This document shows positions 23,130-34,681 of a DNA stretch of 64,000 nt, piece by piece. The position numbers and the translations under genes were made by a program. Every line of letters starts with the position of its first letter. Position 1 is the stretch's first letter. The stretch is from Cudoniella acicularis (taxonomy: Eukaryota; Ascomycota; Leotiomycetes; Helotiales; Helotiaceae), in NCBI GenBank assembly GCA_013054445.1, contig JAAMPI010000056.1, forward strand, positions 1 through 64,000. The letters are read 5' to 3'. The notes under the pieces were generated by a model. The model was not told where the DNA came from. It was given only the letters and a program-made list of their open reading frames with translations, and made no database searches.

Positions 23130-23728
23130 CTGCTAAAACGGGTACCGGATCGATTTCGAAGAACAGAGATTTTCACAGAAAAGCGCACGAATCATAAGGC
23201 CTTCTCCACATGAAACTTTCAGGCAAAATTGAACAACATCAACAACTCGAACCCTACACATGTTTTGTACGGCGCATCTCAGCAGTTTTATTTTATATAC
23301 TGGATGTTTCTACAAAATTATCAACGCCAGCAAGCAAATCGTGAGCCATTTGTTTTGCAAATTTGATCCTTCAATCCGGGTTTGCGTATCTCGACTACGT
23401 CTATTGTTTTCTGTCTGTTGTGTATCACCAATGTGGGGCCAAGCATTCGGTATATTATGTACCGTGAAATGATTTCTAGTTCCCAACAGCCGAATCGAAC
23501 AACAGGCAATGCTTCGGAGGCCTCTTCATCCGCATAGTTGCGTACATAAAGCTCCGCATTTAATTTCACCCGGCATTGGTAATCATAAGACTGGAAATCT
23601 TTGTCGGATATAAATTTCAACCTGCTTCCTCCTCAGTCACCTTAATCAGGCAAGTAGTCCGAATCCCCAAAGTTTTTGGCCCCATTTCAGCAAATTTTTC
23701 TTGGGCGGCCTATTCTCGCGCCTGTACA

Positions 23729-26577
23729 ATGACATTGAAATTGGTGACTGGGCTTGCAACCCTTATTGGTTTTGTCTCTGCTGTATTTCCGGACTGTGGA
23801 AAAGGTCCGGTAAGTCAGGTCCAATGCCATACTATGCGAAATAGCAATTAAAGGTTCTCAGCTCTCAAACAACACGGTATGCAATACCAAGGCGGCTCCT
23901 TATGCTCGTGCATCTGCGGTAAGAATTCTATTCTCCACTTTAGATCTTGGGCTAATTGAATTAGCTTGTTGGTCTGTTCACATTGGAGGAGAAGATCAAT
24001 AACACGCAGAATAAAAGCCCAGGAGTGCCGAGAATCGGACTGCCTGCGTATGAATGGTACGTTTTCTTTAGCAGAAGGTTTTGTGGTCTTTAAAATATAT
24101 CTTTGATCATGTTTTTGGAATTGCTCATTTTTGGACCGTGTTGGTGTATATTTTTACTACTCAGATCGAAGTGAATGGACTTTACACTCCCTTCACAACA
24201 CCCAGCCATTGGAAGTGCAATCCTTATTTTTTATAATTGATAGCATAGTAGCTTCTGTACTGACGTTAAATAGGTGGAGCGAAGCACTTCATGGGGTCGC
24301 TCGTTCTCCTGGGGTCCACTTTGCAAGCTCGGGCAATTTCTCATATGCCACATCATTCCCTCAGCCAATTACAATGGGGGCTGCATTCGATGACGATCTT
24401 ATACTTTCCGTTGCGACTGTCACTTCCACAGAAGCTCGTGCCTTCAGTAATGGCTACGATGCTGGTTTAAATTATTGGACTCCTAATATCAATCCTTACA
24501 AAGACCCTCGATGGGGACGCGGCCAGGAAACCCCCGGAGAAGACGCTTTCCACCTTTCTAGTTACGTTGATCAATTGATTATTGGTTTGCAAGGTGGCAG
24601 AGATGCTCAACCCTTCAAAAAGATTGTGGCAACTTGTAAACACTATGCCGGATATGATCTAGAAGATTGGCAAGGCAATTATCGATATGGATTCAATGCG
24701 ATTATTACCGACCAAGATCTTCGAGAATATTATCTTCCGCCATTTCAGCAATGTGCACGGGACTCGAATGTCCAATCTATCATGTGTTCATACAATGCAG
24801 TCAATGGAGTTCCAGCTTGCTCCGATACTTATTTGCTTCAAACCATCCTCCGCGAACATTGGAAATGGACGGATGAAGACCAATGGATAACGAGTGATTG
24901 TGATGCTGTTAAAAATGTGTGGGAAGACCACGATTATGGCGCAGACGAGGAAGAAGCAGCTGCGTCCTCTTTGAATGCTGGCACAGGTAAGCTCGATCAG
25001 AACTTATAGAACGCATTTTCTGACAGAACTAGATCTCGACTGTGGTACTTACTACCCTGAGCACCTTGGCCTAGCCTACTCGCAAGGTCTATTCAATCTT
25101 TCAACTCTTGACAGATCTTTAATTCGACGTTATGCATCTCTTGTTCGGCTCGGTTACTTCGATCCTGCAGATACTCAACCATACAGGCAGCTAACGTTCG
25201 CCGATGTTTCGACAATTGCGGCTCAGAGTTTAGCACTTCGTGCTGCTGAGGAGGGAATAGTTCTCCTGAAGAATGATGGAATATTGCCGTTCGATGCTAG
25301 CAACAAAAGCGTTGCAATAATAGGTCCTTGGGCACAGGCGTCAACAGAAATGCAAGGCAATTATTACGGGATAGCGCCATATCTCCACACAGTATATGGT
25401 GCTGCTCAGAAATCAGGATGGTCTGTAACATATAGCCTCGGAACTAACCTGAGCTCTTCAGATAACGACGGGTTTGAAGAAGCCTTGGCTGCTGCCCGGA
25501 AATCCGAAATAATAATTTATGTTGGTGGGGTCGACAATTCAATTGAGAATGAGGAAAAGGTATTAATTCCCGTCTATGTTTTTTTTATCCCTCCTATCGT
25601 TGTCTAATGGGTTCTTTGATAGCTAATTATTATGTAGGACCGAAACGAAATATCTTGGCCAGGTAATCAATTAGACCTGATAAACCAGCTGTCTAATTTG
25701 AACAAGAAATTCATCGTCGTACAGATGGGTACTCAAGTTGATAGCAGTTCTCTGGTTTCGAATGCGGCCGTCAATGCTCTAGTATGGGCTGGATATCCAG
25801 GACAAGATGGGGGAACTGCTGTAGTAAATATATTGAAAGGCAAGGTGGCACCTGCAGGGAGGTTGCCAGTAACCCAATATCCTGTGAGTACTTAGCCGCA
25901 CCTCCCAGCCTCTTTCTCATTAACACGAACAGGCAAGCTATGTTAACGATATTCCTATGACAAATATGGATCTTCGCCCCTCTTCGTCTAGCCCAGGGTA
26001 TGTTCACTCCCAATCTTTGGATTATGTCAAACTAACGCGCGGTAGTCGCACTTATAAATGGTACACAGGTAAACCTGTTTTCGAATTTGGTCACGGCCTT
26101 CATTACACCAATTTCAGTGCCAAACTTGAGTCCCCCGCCTCTACGACATACACAATATCTTCCCTCGTCCCTCGGGATATTGAAGCAAATGCTCAGCAGC
26201 CCTGGAAAGACCTTATTCCATTTGCGACTGTACCTGTCACAGTCACAAATACCGGAAAGGTGTCATCCGACTTCGTTGTTCTAGGATATTTGACAGGCAC
26301 ATTTGGTCCAACACCGTATCCGAAAAAGTCACTTACCGCATACAAACGACTTCATGGAATTTCTGCAGGCCAATCGCAAACCGCACAGTTAAAACTAACT
26401 CTAGGTAGCCTAGCAAGAGCTGATGAAAGTGGCGATCTATATCTCTATCCTGGACAATATTCCTTGGTCATTGATAATGATGCAAAGGCATTGTGGAATT
26501 TCACATTGGTTGGGGAGAAATTGCTACTAGACGCATGGCCAAAAAGACTACAAACAGATATTCCATCAATTAAATAA
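23729..26577 (+). CDS. GH3 exo-1,4-beta-xylosidase, secreted, 772 aa, eight exons
   Basis: Exons 23729-23809, 23862-23918, 23965-24056, 24274-24986, 25027-25559, 25638-25883, 25933-25997 and 26046-26577 give 772 residues in one frame. The start MTLKLVTGLATLIGFVSAV is a signal peptide. Motifs in order: EWWSEALHGVA, NINPYKDPRWGRGQETPGED, CKHYAGYDLE, the nucleophile block SDCDAV (Asp codon 24896-24898), EEGIVLLKNDGILPF, YVGGVDNSIENE, WAGYPGQDGG, PAGRLPVTQYP, KPVFEFGHGLHYT and a C-terminal fibronectin-III-like domain. The WWSEALHGVA and SDCDAV signatures separate xylosidases from GH3 glucosidases. It would release xylose from xylo-oligosaccharides during hemicellulose breakdown. Intron 3 (217 nt) is the longest. 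Every junction was chosen for frame and conserved motif continuity. Confidence 0.93.
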
Positions 26578-27151
26578 TCCGAGATCAAAGTTAACGAATT
26601 GTTTTAGAGGTCTGAAAGCTCGAGAGTCGGCTCGCTCGAGCCTCTGACTGGGTGGGTATCGGGAGCAAAAAAAGGGGGGTTGTTTCAAAAGGAAAAGTTG
26701 AATCGCAAGCATTATTTATAATGTTGCAATTCAAACAAACAAGAAAAACTGTTATTTCAACTTATAATTAGACTCGATTGTTGATGGTAGGAAACTAGAG
26801 ACTTTCGAAGAAAGCATGGAGAACCCCCCTTTGACCACGTGACGTCCTCGCCGATGTGAGGTTTGGAAATTGTTTGGCTATTGTTCTCCGCTCTTACCAA
26901 CATGAAAATAGTTCGAACTTATTTACATTAGTTCAGGGCCATACAATTGGAGTCGGAAACCAATTTCACTAGCTTGGATTTCCTTCACAAGCTCCACGTA
27001 CCCCAGAATAGGGGTCTTGCATGAACGCTTCTGATTGGCCACTGCTAGCGCATCAACTGAGCTCCGTGCGGATCCATAGATGATATCGCATTGAGGGAGT
27101 TCAGCAGCTCTTCATAAATCTCGAACTGCTACGCAGCAGATACCATGAACA
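26578..27151. other. Intergenic between GH3 and TBC genes
   Basis: About 570 bp containing the end of the xylosidase transcript and the promoter of the TBC gene. No ORF or repeat is supported. Confidence 0.5.
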
Positions 27152-30100
27152 ATGTTCAACCTTTCAAGCCTTGTTCAGAAGGCCCAGTCATTCATTGACC
27201 CAACGCAAGCTCTCAACATATCCGCGTCCGATCGGAATCCCGCCAAGTCCACTCTCTTCCGCCATCAGTTTCGACTGCCAGACTCACAAACCCCTCTACA
27301 AGAGATTACCGCGGAACTCACAATAACTCCGCCTGTCGCATACTCCCCGAATGCTACACAGGGAGAGAAGGATAAGGATAGGGACCGAGGTTACCACTAT
27401 GCTGGCAAGCTGCACTTGAGCGAGTCTTACCTCTGCTTCTCGACGCAGCCTACCAGCTTCCTGCAGACGGCAAGCACTAGCACATCTTCTGGATTTACAG
27501 GGCAAACACACGGCGCTGGGCCAGGTGGGAATGGATTCACGCTTCCTCTTTGTGCCATCCGGCGCGTCGAGCGCCTTCACAGCCAGAGTTACCAAGTATG
27601 CGGCTGAGCCCCTCAATCCCTGCCTAAAGCTAATGTCAGCTACAGTTTGCCTTGTCGATCACAACATGGAACGGCTTAAGCAACCACACAAATCACGAAT
27701 CTTCGAAAGTCCCTATTCTTCAACAGAAGATTACGATACAACTTGCTGGCACTCGACAAGCCTGCGAGAGGTTCTGCGACGGATTGAAGAAGGGTCTGAA
27801 GTCTGGTGTGGGGGAGGTGGGGAAATTGAAAAGAGTTGTTTCAGAATGCTACTCGGAATATCTTCTGCAGGGCGAGGGAAGGAAAGAAAGTATACCTCCG
27901 GATGCTGGTCTCGGCATGATTTTTCGATACCCGGGGGATGCGAAAAAAGCTACGAGATAGGAGCAAGATGCGCCTTTGGGGGGAATATCTACGAGACTAT
28001 GGACGAAACGTCACTCTGATCCGCCAGCCTACATTCCACAAGCTCATCCGTGTTGGTCTCCCAAACCGACTTCGAGGTGAAATATGGGAGCAGACTTCTG
28101 GATCTTTGTTCCTGCGTTTAGAAAGCCCAACCTTATACGCAGATACTTTAGCAAAGTTCGAAGGTCGCGATTCTCTTGCGATTGACGAAATTGAGAAGGA
28201 TCTGAATCGAAGTCTTCCCGAATATCCAGGATTCCAAAGTGAAGAGGGAATTGGACGACTAAGAAGGGTTCTCACCGCATACAGCTGGATTAATGAAGAA
28301 GTCGGCTATTGCCAAGCTATGAATATTGTAGTTGCGGCATTGTTGATATACATGTCCGAATCTCAGGCTTTTTTCCTGCTATCTACTCTTTGCGACCGGT
28401 TACTCCCTGGTTATTATTCAACTACCATGTACGGAACTTTACTCGATCAACGAGTGTTCGAATCCTTGGTAGAAAAGACGATGCCAATTCTTTGGGATCA
28501 CCTGGTCAAATCCGATGTTCAACTATCCGTCGTTTCCCTGCCGTGGTTTCTCTCGCTGTATATTAACTCCATGCCGTTGGTTTTTGCGTTCCGCGTTTTA
28601 GATGTATTCTTTTTAGAAGGCCCAAAGGTCCTGTTCCAAGTTGGATTGGCGATTTTGCGAATCAATGGAGAGGAACTTTTGGATGCCCCTGATGATGGGG
28701 CCTTTATCTCAGTTCTAAAGTCGTACTTTTCCAAATTGGACGAGTCAGCACATCCAAAATCCGAAAACGCCAAACTGCGGGCTGTTACACGATTTCAAGA
28801 ACTTATGGTAGTTGCCTTCAAGGAGTTTGCAGGAATAACCCAAAGCAGCATCACGGAGCAGCGTATGAAGCATAAAGACAACGTTCTGAATAGCATCGAG
28901 AGTTTTGCAAAGCGTACCTCAATACGAAACCTTGGCCCTGATAGCAAGCGACTAAGTGTAGACGAACTCGGAGCCCTATACGATCGGTTTTACACTGTTT
29001 TGTATGAGCGCCAGCAACGAAGTCAGATAATCCTTGAGGAAACCGAAAGAAGGGCGAAAGCAAGCAGGGCTAGGGCTACGGAGGTCGTAAATGGACTGGC
29101 CGAAAATCAGATCATTGAAAAGGGTCGGGTAGGCTTAGGACCAAGTCCTACTCTTATGGATTACGATGGGTTTAGAGAATTCCTCGCGGGTATTGCGAGG
29201 TGGGCAATAACAGATTCACCGTCTCCGCCAGAGAAAGAGAACGCCGCAGATAGACAGAATCACTCCTACTTTGGGAACAGTGTTCGACGCAGAGAAACAT
29301 CGCTTTCTCCTTGGGGCTATGGCAATCCCGAGCCGGCTAATCATGAGTTTATGCAACGACTCTTCCAACGATGGGACGTTGATATGAATTCAGCTCTAAC
29401 ACTTCAGAATGTTGTTACTGGTTTGGCGCATATCAAAGGGAAAGACAACATCATGGGTAGTATTACATACTTCTTCGAACTCTACGACGATGATGGAGAT
29501 GGGAAAGTAGATAGAGAAGGAATTCTCCGCATATCCGAAGCTCTGCTTTTCTTATCTCGGCGTGGATTGGAAGGGTCCTTGACACCATCAAGTTCAATGA
29601 CTGGTTTGAGCGAATACGAAGCCGGGAATGGGGGCCAACTCGATCCTTTGCAAGGAAGTACAAACGAGCGTTTCCTCAGCAGCGTCAGTGCTTTCATCAG
29701 ACGTTGCTTTGAATATGCCGATCCAGATCATCCTCAAAACCAAGAGGATGATGCTTCTGCAACGAATGGTCACGCCGACAGTAATGCTTTTGGTATAGGC
29801 GAGGATAGCGACGATGAGGATGAAGATTTACTGGATCTCGGAACAGAAGCATCACCTAAAAAGAACAAGAATTTCACGGGTCTTGGAGGTGGCCCTCCTG
29901 CTTCAGGAGGACCGGATAGCAAATCGCTCGGTCAACGTAGCGCCTCAAAGGCCCAATCGGAAGCTGCAAATGCCGCCCTGGACCCGTCCAAGCCTCTTCA
30001 TATAACGTTGCCAACATTTCGTATGGTGGTTCTAGCAGATGAGCTTCTTGAGCAGTTCTTTGAATCCTCTTTCCCTGCTTCATTCCGGATCTCGGACAAG

Positions 30101-30604
30101 ATGACTACACCTGGACCATCTTCCTCAGGCTCGAGCCTAACAACATTCTCAAATATTGGCTTCGGTCGACAAAATCCTCCACAGAATGGCATTGTCAGCG
30201 CCGGGGCCGCCGGTGGTGTTGTACCGCCCAGTAAAGGTCTACGTGGGGTCCTTGACAATATTGTGACAGACGGAATGCGTGTCGCCGCCGAGGTCAAGCG
30301 CCGTATGGACGAAGCGCAGAAGGAGATGGAAAAGAACGCCGTCAACAAACCCGATGAAGACGAGGATGAGGATGAGGCTTACGACAATCCTCGGACGCCT
30401 GGAGGAGAACGGAGAAGTAACGTCCGTTCGGAAGACAGAGATCTCTTGGAAGGTGCGGATGCAGAGGCTATGAGTATGAGGGGGCAAGAAGGGGTGGTGA
30501 GTGAGATTAAGGGAAATACTCTGAGTCCAACTGCCGCAATAGACGCTGGCCGTTCGAGGAGCGTGAGCGGGGCTTCTCAGAAAATCGTGGAGTTTGAACA
30601 GTAA
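27152..30604 (+). CDS. GRAM-TBC-EF-hand Rab GTPase-activating protein (Gyp2/Mdr1 type), about 1,135 aa
   Basis: Exon 1 (27152-27595) and exon 2 (27640-30604) flank a 44-nt intron. The protein has a GRAM domain (HYAGKLHLSESYLCFST), the block KMRLWGEYLRDYGRN and FHKLIRVGLPNRLRGEIWE, then a full TBC domain with the arginine finger in IEKDLNRSLPE (about 28190-28222) and the glutamine finger YCQ (28306-28314), and an EF-hand DDDGDGKVDREG (about 29485-29520). The tail is acidic and disordered. It should stimulate GTP hydrolysis by Rab/Ypt proteins in membrane traffic. In exon 2 the frame is broken at the A6 run 27943-27948: removing one A joins FRYPGDAKK to LRDRSKMRL, as expected for the family. 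The break is likely a sequence error. Confidence 0.9.
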
Positions 30605-31175
30605 CTACCCCCTCTGCGGTGTACTCTATGATGGTATTATTGTGACATGTTGAACGAGTAAATGGGTTATGGCGGAGACAGGCTTTGGGAGTTACTGGGC
30701 GTTTTTCTTTTTTTTGGGAACCCTGTTATTGCAATAAGAAGGGCACATGTAGCAGAACTGATATCATAACGGGCTGGTGAGACGGCATTTGATCAATTTT
30801 AAAGCGTGAACGGTATTCTTTTGGGCTGTTTCTTCTGGTGATTGCAGTTCTAAAGATACGCCCTCTCGAGGTTGATTGAAAGTGAAAGTGAGAGTGAAAG
30901 GAATTGAAGAATGAACAAAAAACACTCAAAAGTGGAAGGAGCGATCTCGTCACCGAAAACCTCTAGTCGCGTAAACTGTAACGTGACCGTGACCTCGGCA
31001 TCCAAGCCGACTTCGACGATTCCCAATCCAACCAAGCATTTTCGTCATAAAGCTTCCCAATATTCTACACCCACTAAGATAAAAAGGCCTCTCAGTCTGT
31101 TGCTGTTACTTCTAGTGTGTTTAGCAGCAGTCAGTTGCACCTAAATCAAGCGTCGCGGGTAGCGGCAGATCATCT

Positions 31176-31216
31176 ATCCATATCCACATCCACATCCACA
31201 TCCACATCCACATCCC
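31176..31216 (+). repeat. (CCACAT)n microsatellite
   Basis: About six near-perfect 6-bp units, 90 bp upstream of the next start codon, so within the promoter or 5' leader of the downstream gene. Confidence 0.85.
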
Positions 31217-31305
31217 GTTTGCGGGCTGCAGCTGTGCAAACAAAACGACGTCCAATGCAACTGACTGCTAAGAACATTGCATGCGACGAAAGTTGACTTA
31301 TCGCG

Positions 31306-33157
31306 ATGGAGGCTGCGAGTCCTCGACAGCGGAAGAGAAAATGTTTGATCCTTTTCGAGTTTCCGCCCTAATTCCAACAATGCTAACCACGGCGTAGTCT
31401 CCGCAATTTCCGGAACCACCTCACATGAGTATCGCCGCATCACGCTCCAGGACTTCACTTTGTTCAAAACAACTGATGCGGGCAAGACCCTCGTCTGGGA
31501 TTTTATCAAGAAAGCCTGGACACCATGGGATCCAAAGCGGGACACGAAGGCAGCTCGTGACTTTCTATGGAATGCCACTCGGGAGATCTTGCGCGTGCAG
31601 TACTTCAGTACACATTTGTGCGAAGTTAAACGACTGCGAAAATGGATTCCAGGGATCTATGTTGAAGAGGCTTGGTCGCTCGAAGATTGGGAAAAGAAAA
31701 TCCGGTGGCAGCAGTCATTATGGGATGGCCAGATGATCATGCAAGCCATAGGTTACACTATTATGCCCGTATGGAAAGAGAGACAGGGATACCCTTTACG
31801 CCCCTTCACGGAGGAGACAAAGACGAGTCGCATGGCCTTCTTCTTGGAGCAAGCTGCCACAGATTTCAAGGCTTTAGATTCGTTTATGTCAACCATGGCG
31901 ATGTCTCTAGATTGGAAGACAATCTCCAAAAAAGAAACGGATGCCGACAATCAGCTTTACGACTGGGCTGTACGTAGTCTTGCTGTTGGTGCGAACCTTA
32001 TGTTTGAACTTGGTATCGAGGCTCCATTTGCTGAATCTGGAAAACGGTTGAAGCCAGAAGAGACGAAGAAACGACATAAGGAATGGTTGGCATTGTCCAG
32101 AAATGAAAAACCGCCGCCATATGACGAAACACCTCTTGCCGAAATTTTCTGGGCCTCTCTTTCTGCTTCAGATATCGAAGCTGATCTTCCCAGCAGTCAC
32201 TCAGAATCAGAATCTGGTCCAGAAATGGAACCAATGCCCAAAAAGAGACAGACAATTCCGAATCCCAACCGAGTAAGCCTATCTGACTTAGTAGGCAAAG
32301 CCCGTCAACAGAGATCCGCAAAAGAAGCTGCTCGCTCAAATATCTTGTCTCAGAGTCAATTTGAAGAAGAATTGCGCAGAGGGAAATTTCGCGATGATCA
32401 CCTTGAGGAATCTACTTCGAGTGCTTCTGTACGCACAAGTCCATCCCGAGAACTACACGCAGGGCCGCGAGCCACAAGCCAAACAAGACAGAACCAGCAT
32501 CATCCAAACATTGACCCCCAAGCCTCCCGAGTCGAGCCTGCTTCAGTAGTGCCACTTTGTCCACCCAAAAATAAATCAGAACGTCTCGCTATTCTGCATC
32601 AAGTCAATGACAACCCAAAATATACTACGCTTAAAGTCCTGCGATGGAACGATGAAGAAATTTCAACCTGGTTCGAAAGCGTCATGAAGGTATCTCCAGT
32701 TGACGTCCGTACATTTAGCTCTTACCAGTTCCGCGCAGGGAAACTCAATGGCAAGGTCCTTTTAAACCTTGTGCAGAAGGACATTATCGGAAGCGAAAGA
32801 TTGGAGATAGAAAGTCAAGAAGCAAGAATAAGGTTGTGGAAGATCGTGCGACAGTTCCAGAATAGGGTCAAAAGGAATGATAAGGAACTAGCAAGGAGGG
32901 CTGCAATCATGTTTCCAAAAATATCGGAGGATTTGATTGATGGGGCTGACGAAGAAGGGCAAAATACCAGGGGTGGCGTCCAAATGAACGGGCATGAGGA
33001 TAAAAGGGAACGCAATGGCCTTCTCGGAGACAGTCCAATTCGTCAGAACACCAGAGACAAAGGAAAGGGGCGAGATATGGGCACAGAAAGGGCACCCGTA
33101 TCCTCGCCAAACCACGGTGAAGAAGCGTCAGATGCAAGAGGCATGGCAACAATATGA
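31306..33157 (+). CDS. Uncharacterised protein with a C-terminal SAM-like region, 598 aa
   Basis: Exon 1 (31306-31342, starting MEAASPRQRKRK) and exon 2 (31398-33157) are joined across a 55-nt intron (donor GTTTGA, branch GCTAAC, acceptor CGTAG). The long frame has no in-frame ATG near its 5' end and meets a TGA upstream, which is why the short first exon is needed. The first 220 residues form a conserved-looking globular region (TLQDFTLFKTTDAGKTLVWD, then KWIPGIYVEEAWSLEDWEKK). A polar, Ser-rich middle follows. Residues about 410-485 (LRWNDEEISTWFESVMKV, GKVLLNLVQKDII, RIRLWKIVRQFQ) have the helix pattern of a SAM domain. The C-terminus is charged. I do not recognise the protein; function is unknown. 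Confidence 0.75.
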
Positions 33158-34681
33158 AAAGTGGCCGTGGACGAACATCAACGTTTCCCAATATCGGATA
33201 TGTAACTTTCTAGGCGCCTCAATAGCTCAGTCCCACAAAAGGAAGTCAGGGTCTAACATTGGACGTTACATTATCAGTGTTCTCATCACATAGCGAAGCG
33301 TTGACGAACGATAGCAAACAATTATCTTATCAAAAAGCTAGCTCCTGCAAGGCTCATGGTTGAGGTCGGCTATAATAGTGGCAGAAATCCTACAAATTCG
33401 ACAACTTTGGCTATATTCCAGCACTCATGGAAAAGAGTCATGACATGTAAGATTAGACTGGTTGCTATCCTGCCTAGATTTCGCAATTTAAATAGCATCC
33501 TCCAATGAAAAACGTAGACTTTGTACAATCTCAGTAATTTTAGAGTTGTTGAACACGAATTAGGTACAGAGCCAGTCCAAGAACAGCCTTTGCATTGTCC
33601 AAGATTGGAATCTTTAATTGTCAGCATGAATTACTTGAGACGGCCTCAAAGTTTAGCTCCATATTTACAAGAAAAGAAACTTTATAATGCTGACATAGTA
33701 TCCGAGGTAATTCCAGCCTACTCCCAAATTCTCCCTGCTCGTACTCGTTAACAATTGCAATAGCAAGTAATACTTCGATACAACTCGATAATTTAGGAGG
33801 TTCTCTGCAATATTTTCAATCCGTAACTGAGTCGTACGTTTTATCAAGGATCCTAAATGGGAGTTGCACATTCATTTCCAATTCCTGAGGTTGCCCACTG
33901 GAAAAGTAACAAAATTTGAGGATTTAGGCATTTGGCCTCGTGCAGCTTTGAAGTTTGAAATTTTAACATCTTAACAATGACATCTTGCCGATGAGTTTAG
34001 ATGGGTCGAAGTTTTAAAATTAGTTAGGTGAAGAGAGAGGAGTATATAATAAGAAGTGTAAAGAGCAGGGGGGTCAGGGTTAGAAGTCAACAAGTACGGT
34101 AAAATTGAATGAGAGAATGCAAGTACGGAATCCTGTAAAGAGGAAGGTGACAGGAAGAGCGGGAAAGAGTGTTAATGTCAAGGGAAGGCTAGCTGAGCCC
34201 ATAGCACCCGTGGCATGTTTCTCGAATCCATAGTGTTTTGGTTCGAAAATATTGGAAAGTTCCACACACACACACATATATACACATAAGACAAGGCATA
34301 AAGGACAAAGGGCACGAGTGAAGGTTTTTACATTCTACAGCCTCTATGGATACCTAGGATCTGCCAAAGACGCAGCAGTCATAGCTTTTATGTTCAGGTG
34401 CGCTTGTTAATATCAAGTTTTTTTTTGGGGGATTTCCCCCAAACCCGCCTATGCAATGCGAATGCCATTTGAAAAGGACATGATATCATGATTTGTAATG
34501 CCGAAAAGGGGGCCCGTCACTCGCTTGATGAATGAAGAAAGTAAAGGGAAAGTAGGAAGGGCGAAAGCGGGGATGAGAGAGGAAAGAAGAGGATTGCTGG
34601 AAAAAAACCAGTATCCGTCATCCATTAACCAGGGGTTGATTCATCTCTCGCATCCGAACCGTCTGCACTGACTGTCTGGAA
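33158..34681. other. Intergenic between convergent genes, with a (CA)n tract
   Basis: About 1.5 kb with only short open frames. It contains a CACACACACACACA run at about 34264-34277 followed by ATATATACACAT, and a T10/G5 tract near 34420. Both neighbours are transcribed towards it, so it should hold two transcript ends. No RNA gene was recognised. Confidence 0.5.

Noticed and set aside
27525..28019. 164-codon plus-strand frame overlapping the TBC gene start
   Set aside because: It runs through the intron and exon 2 of the TBC gene in a wrong frame; the GRAM-TBC protein explains the region.
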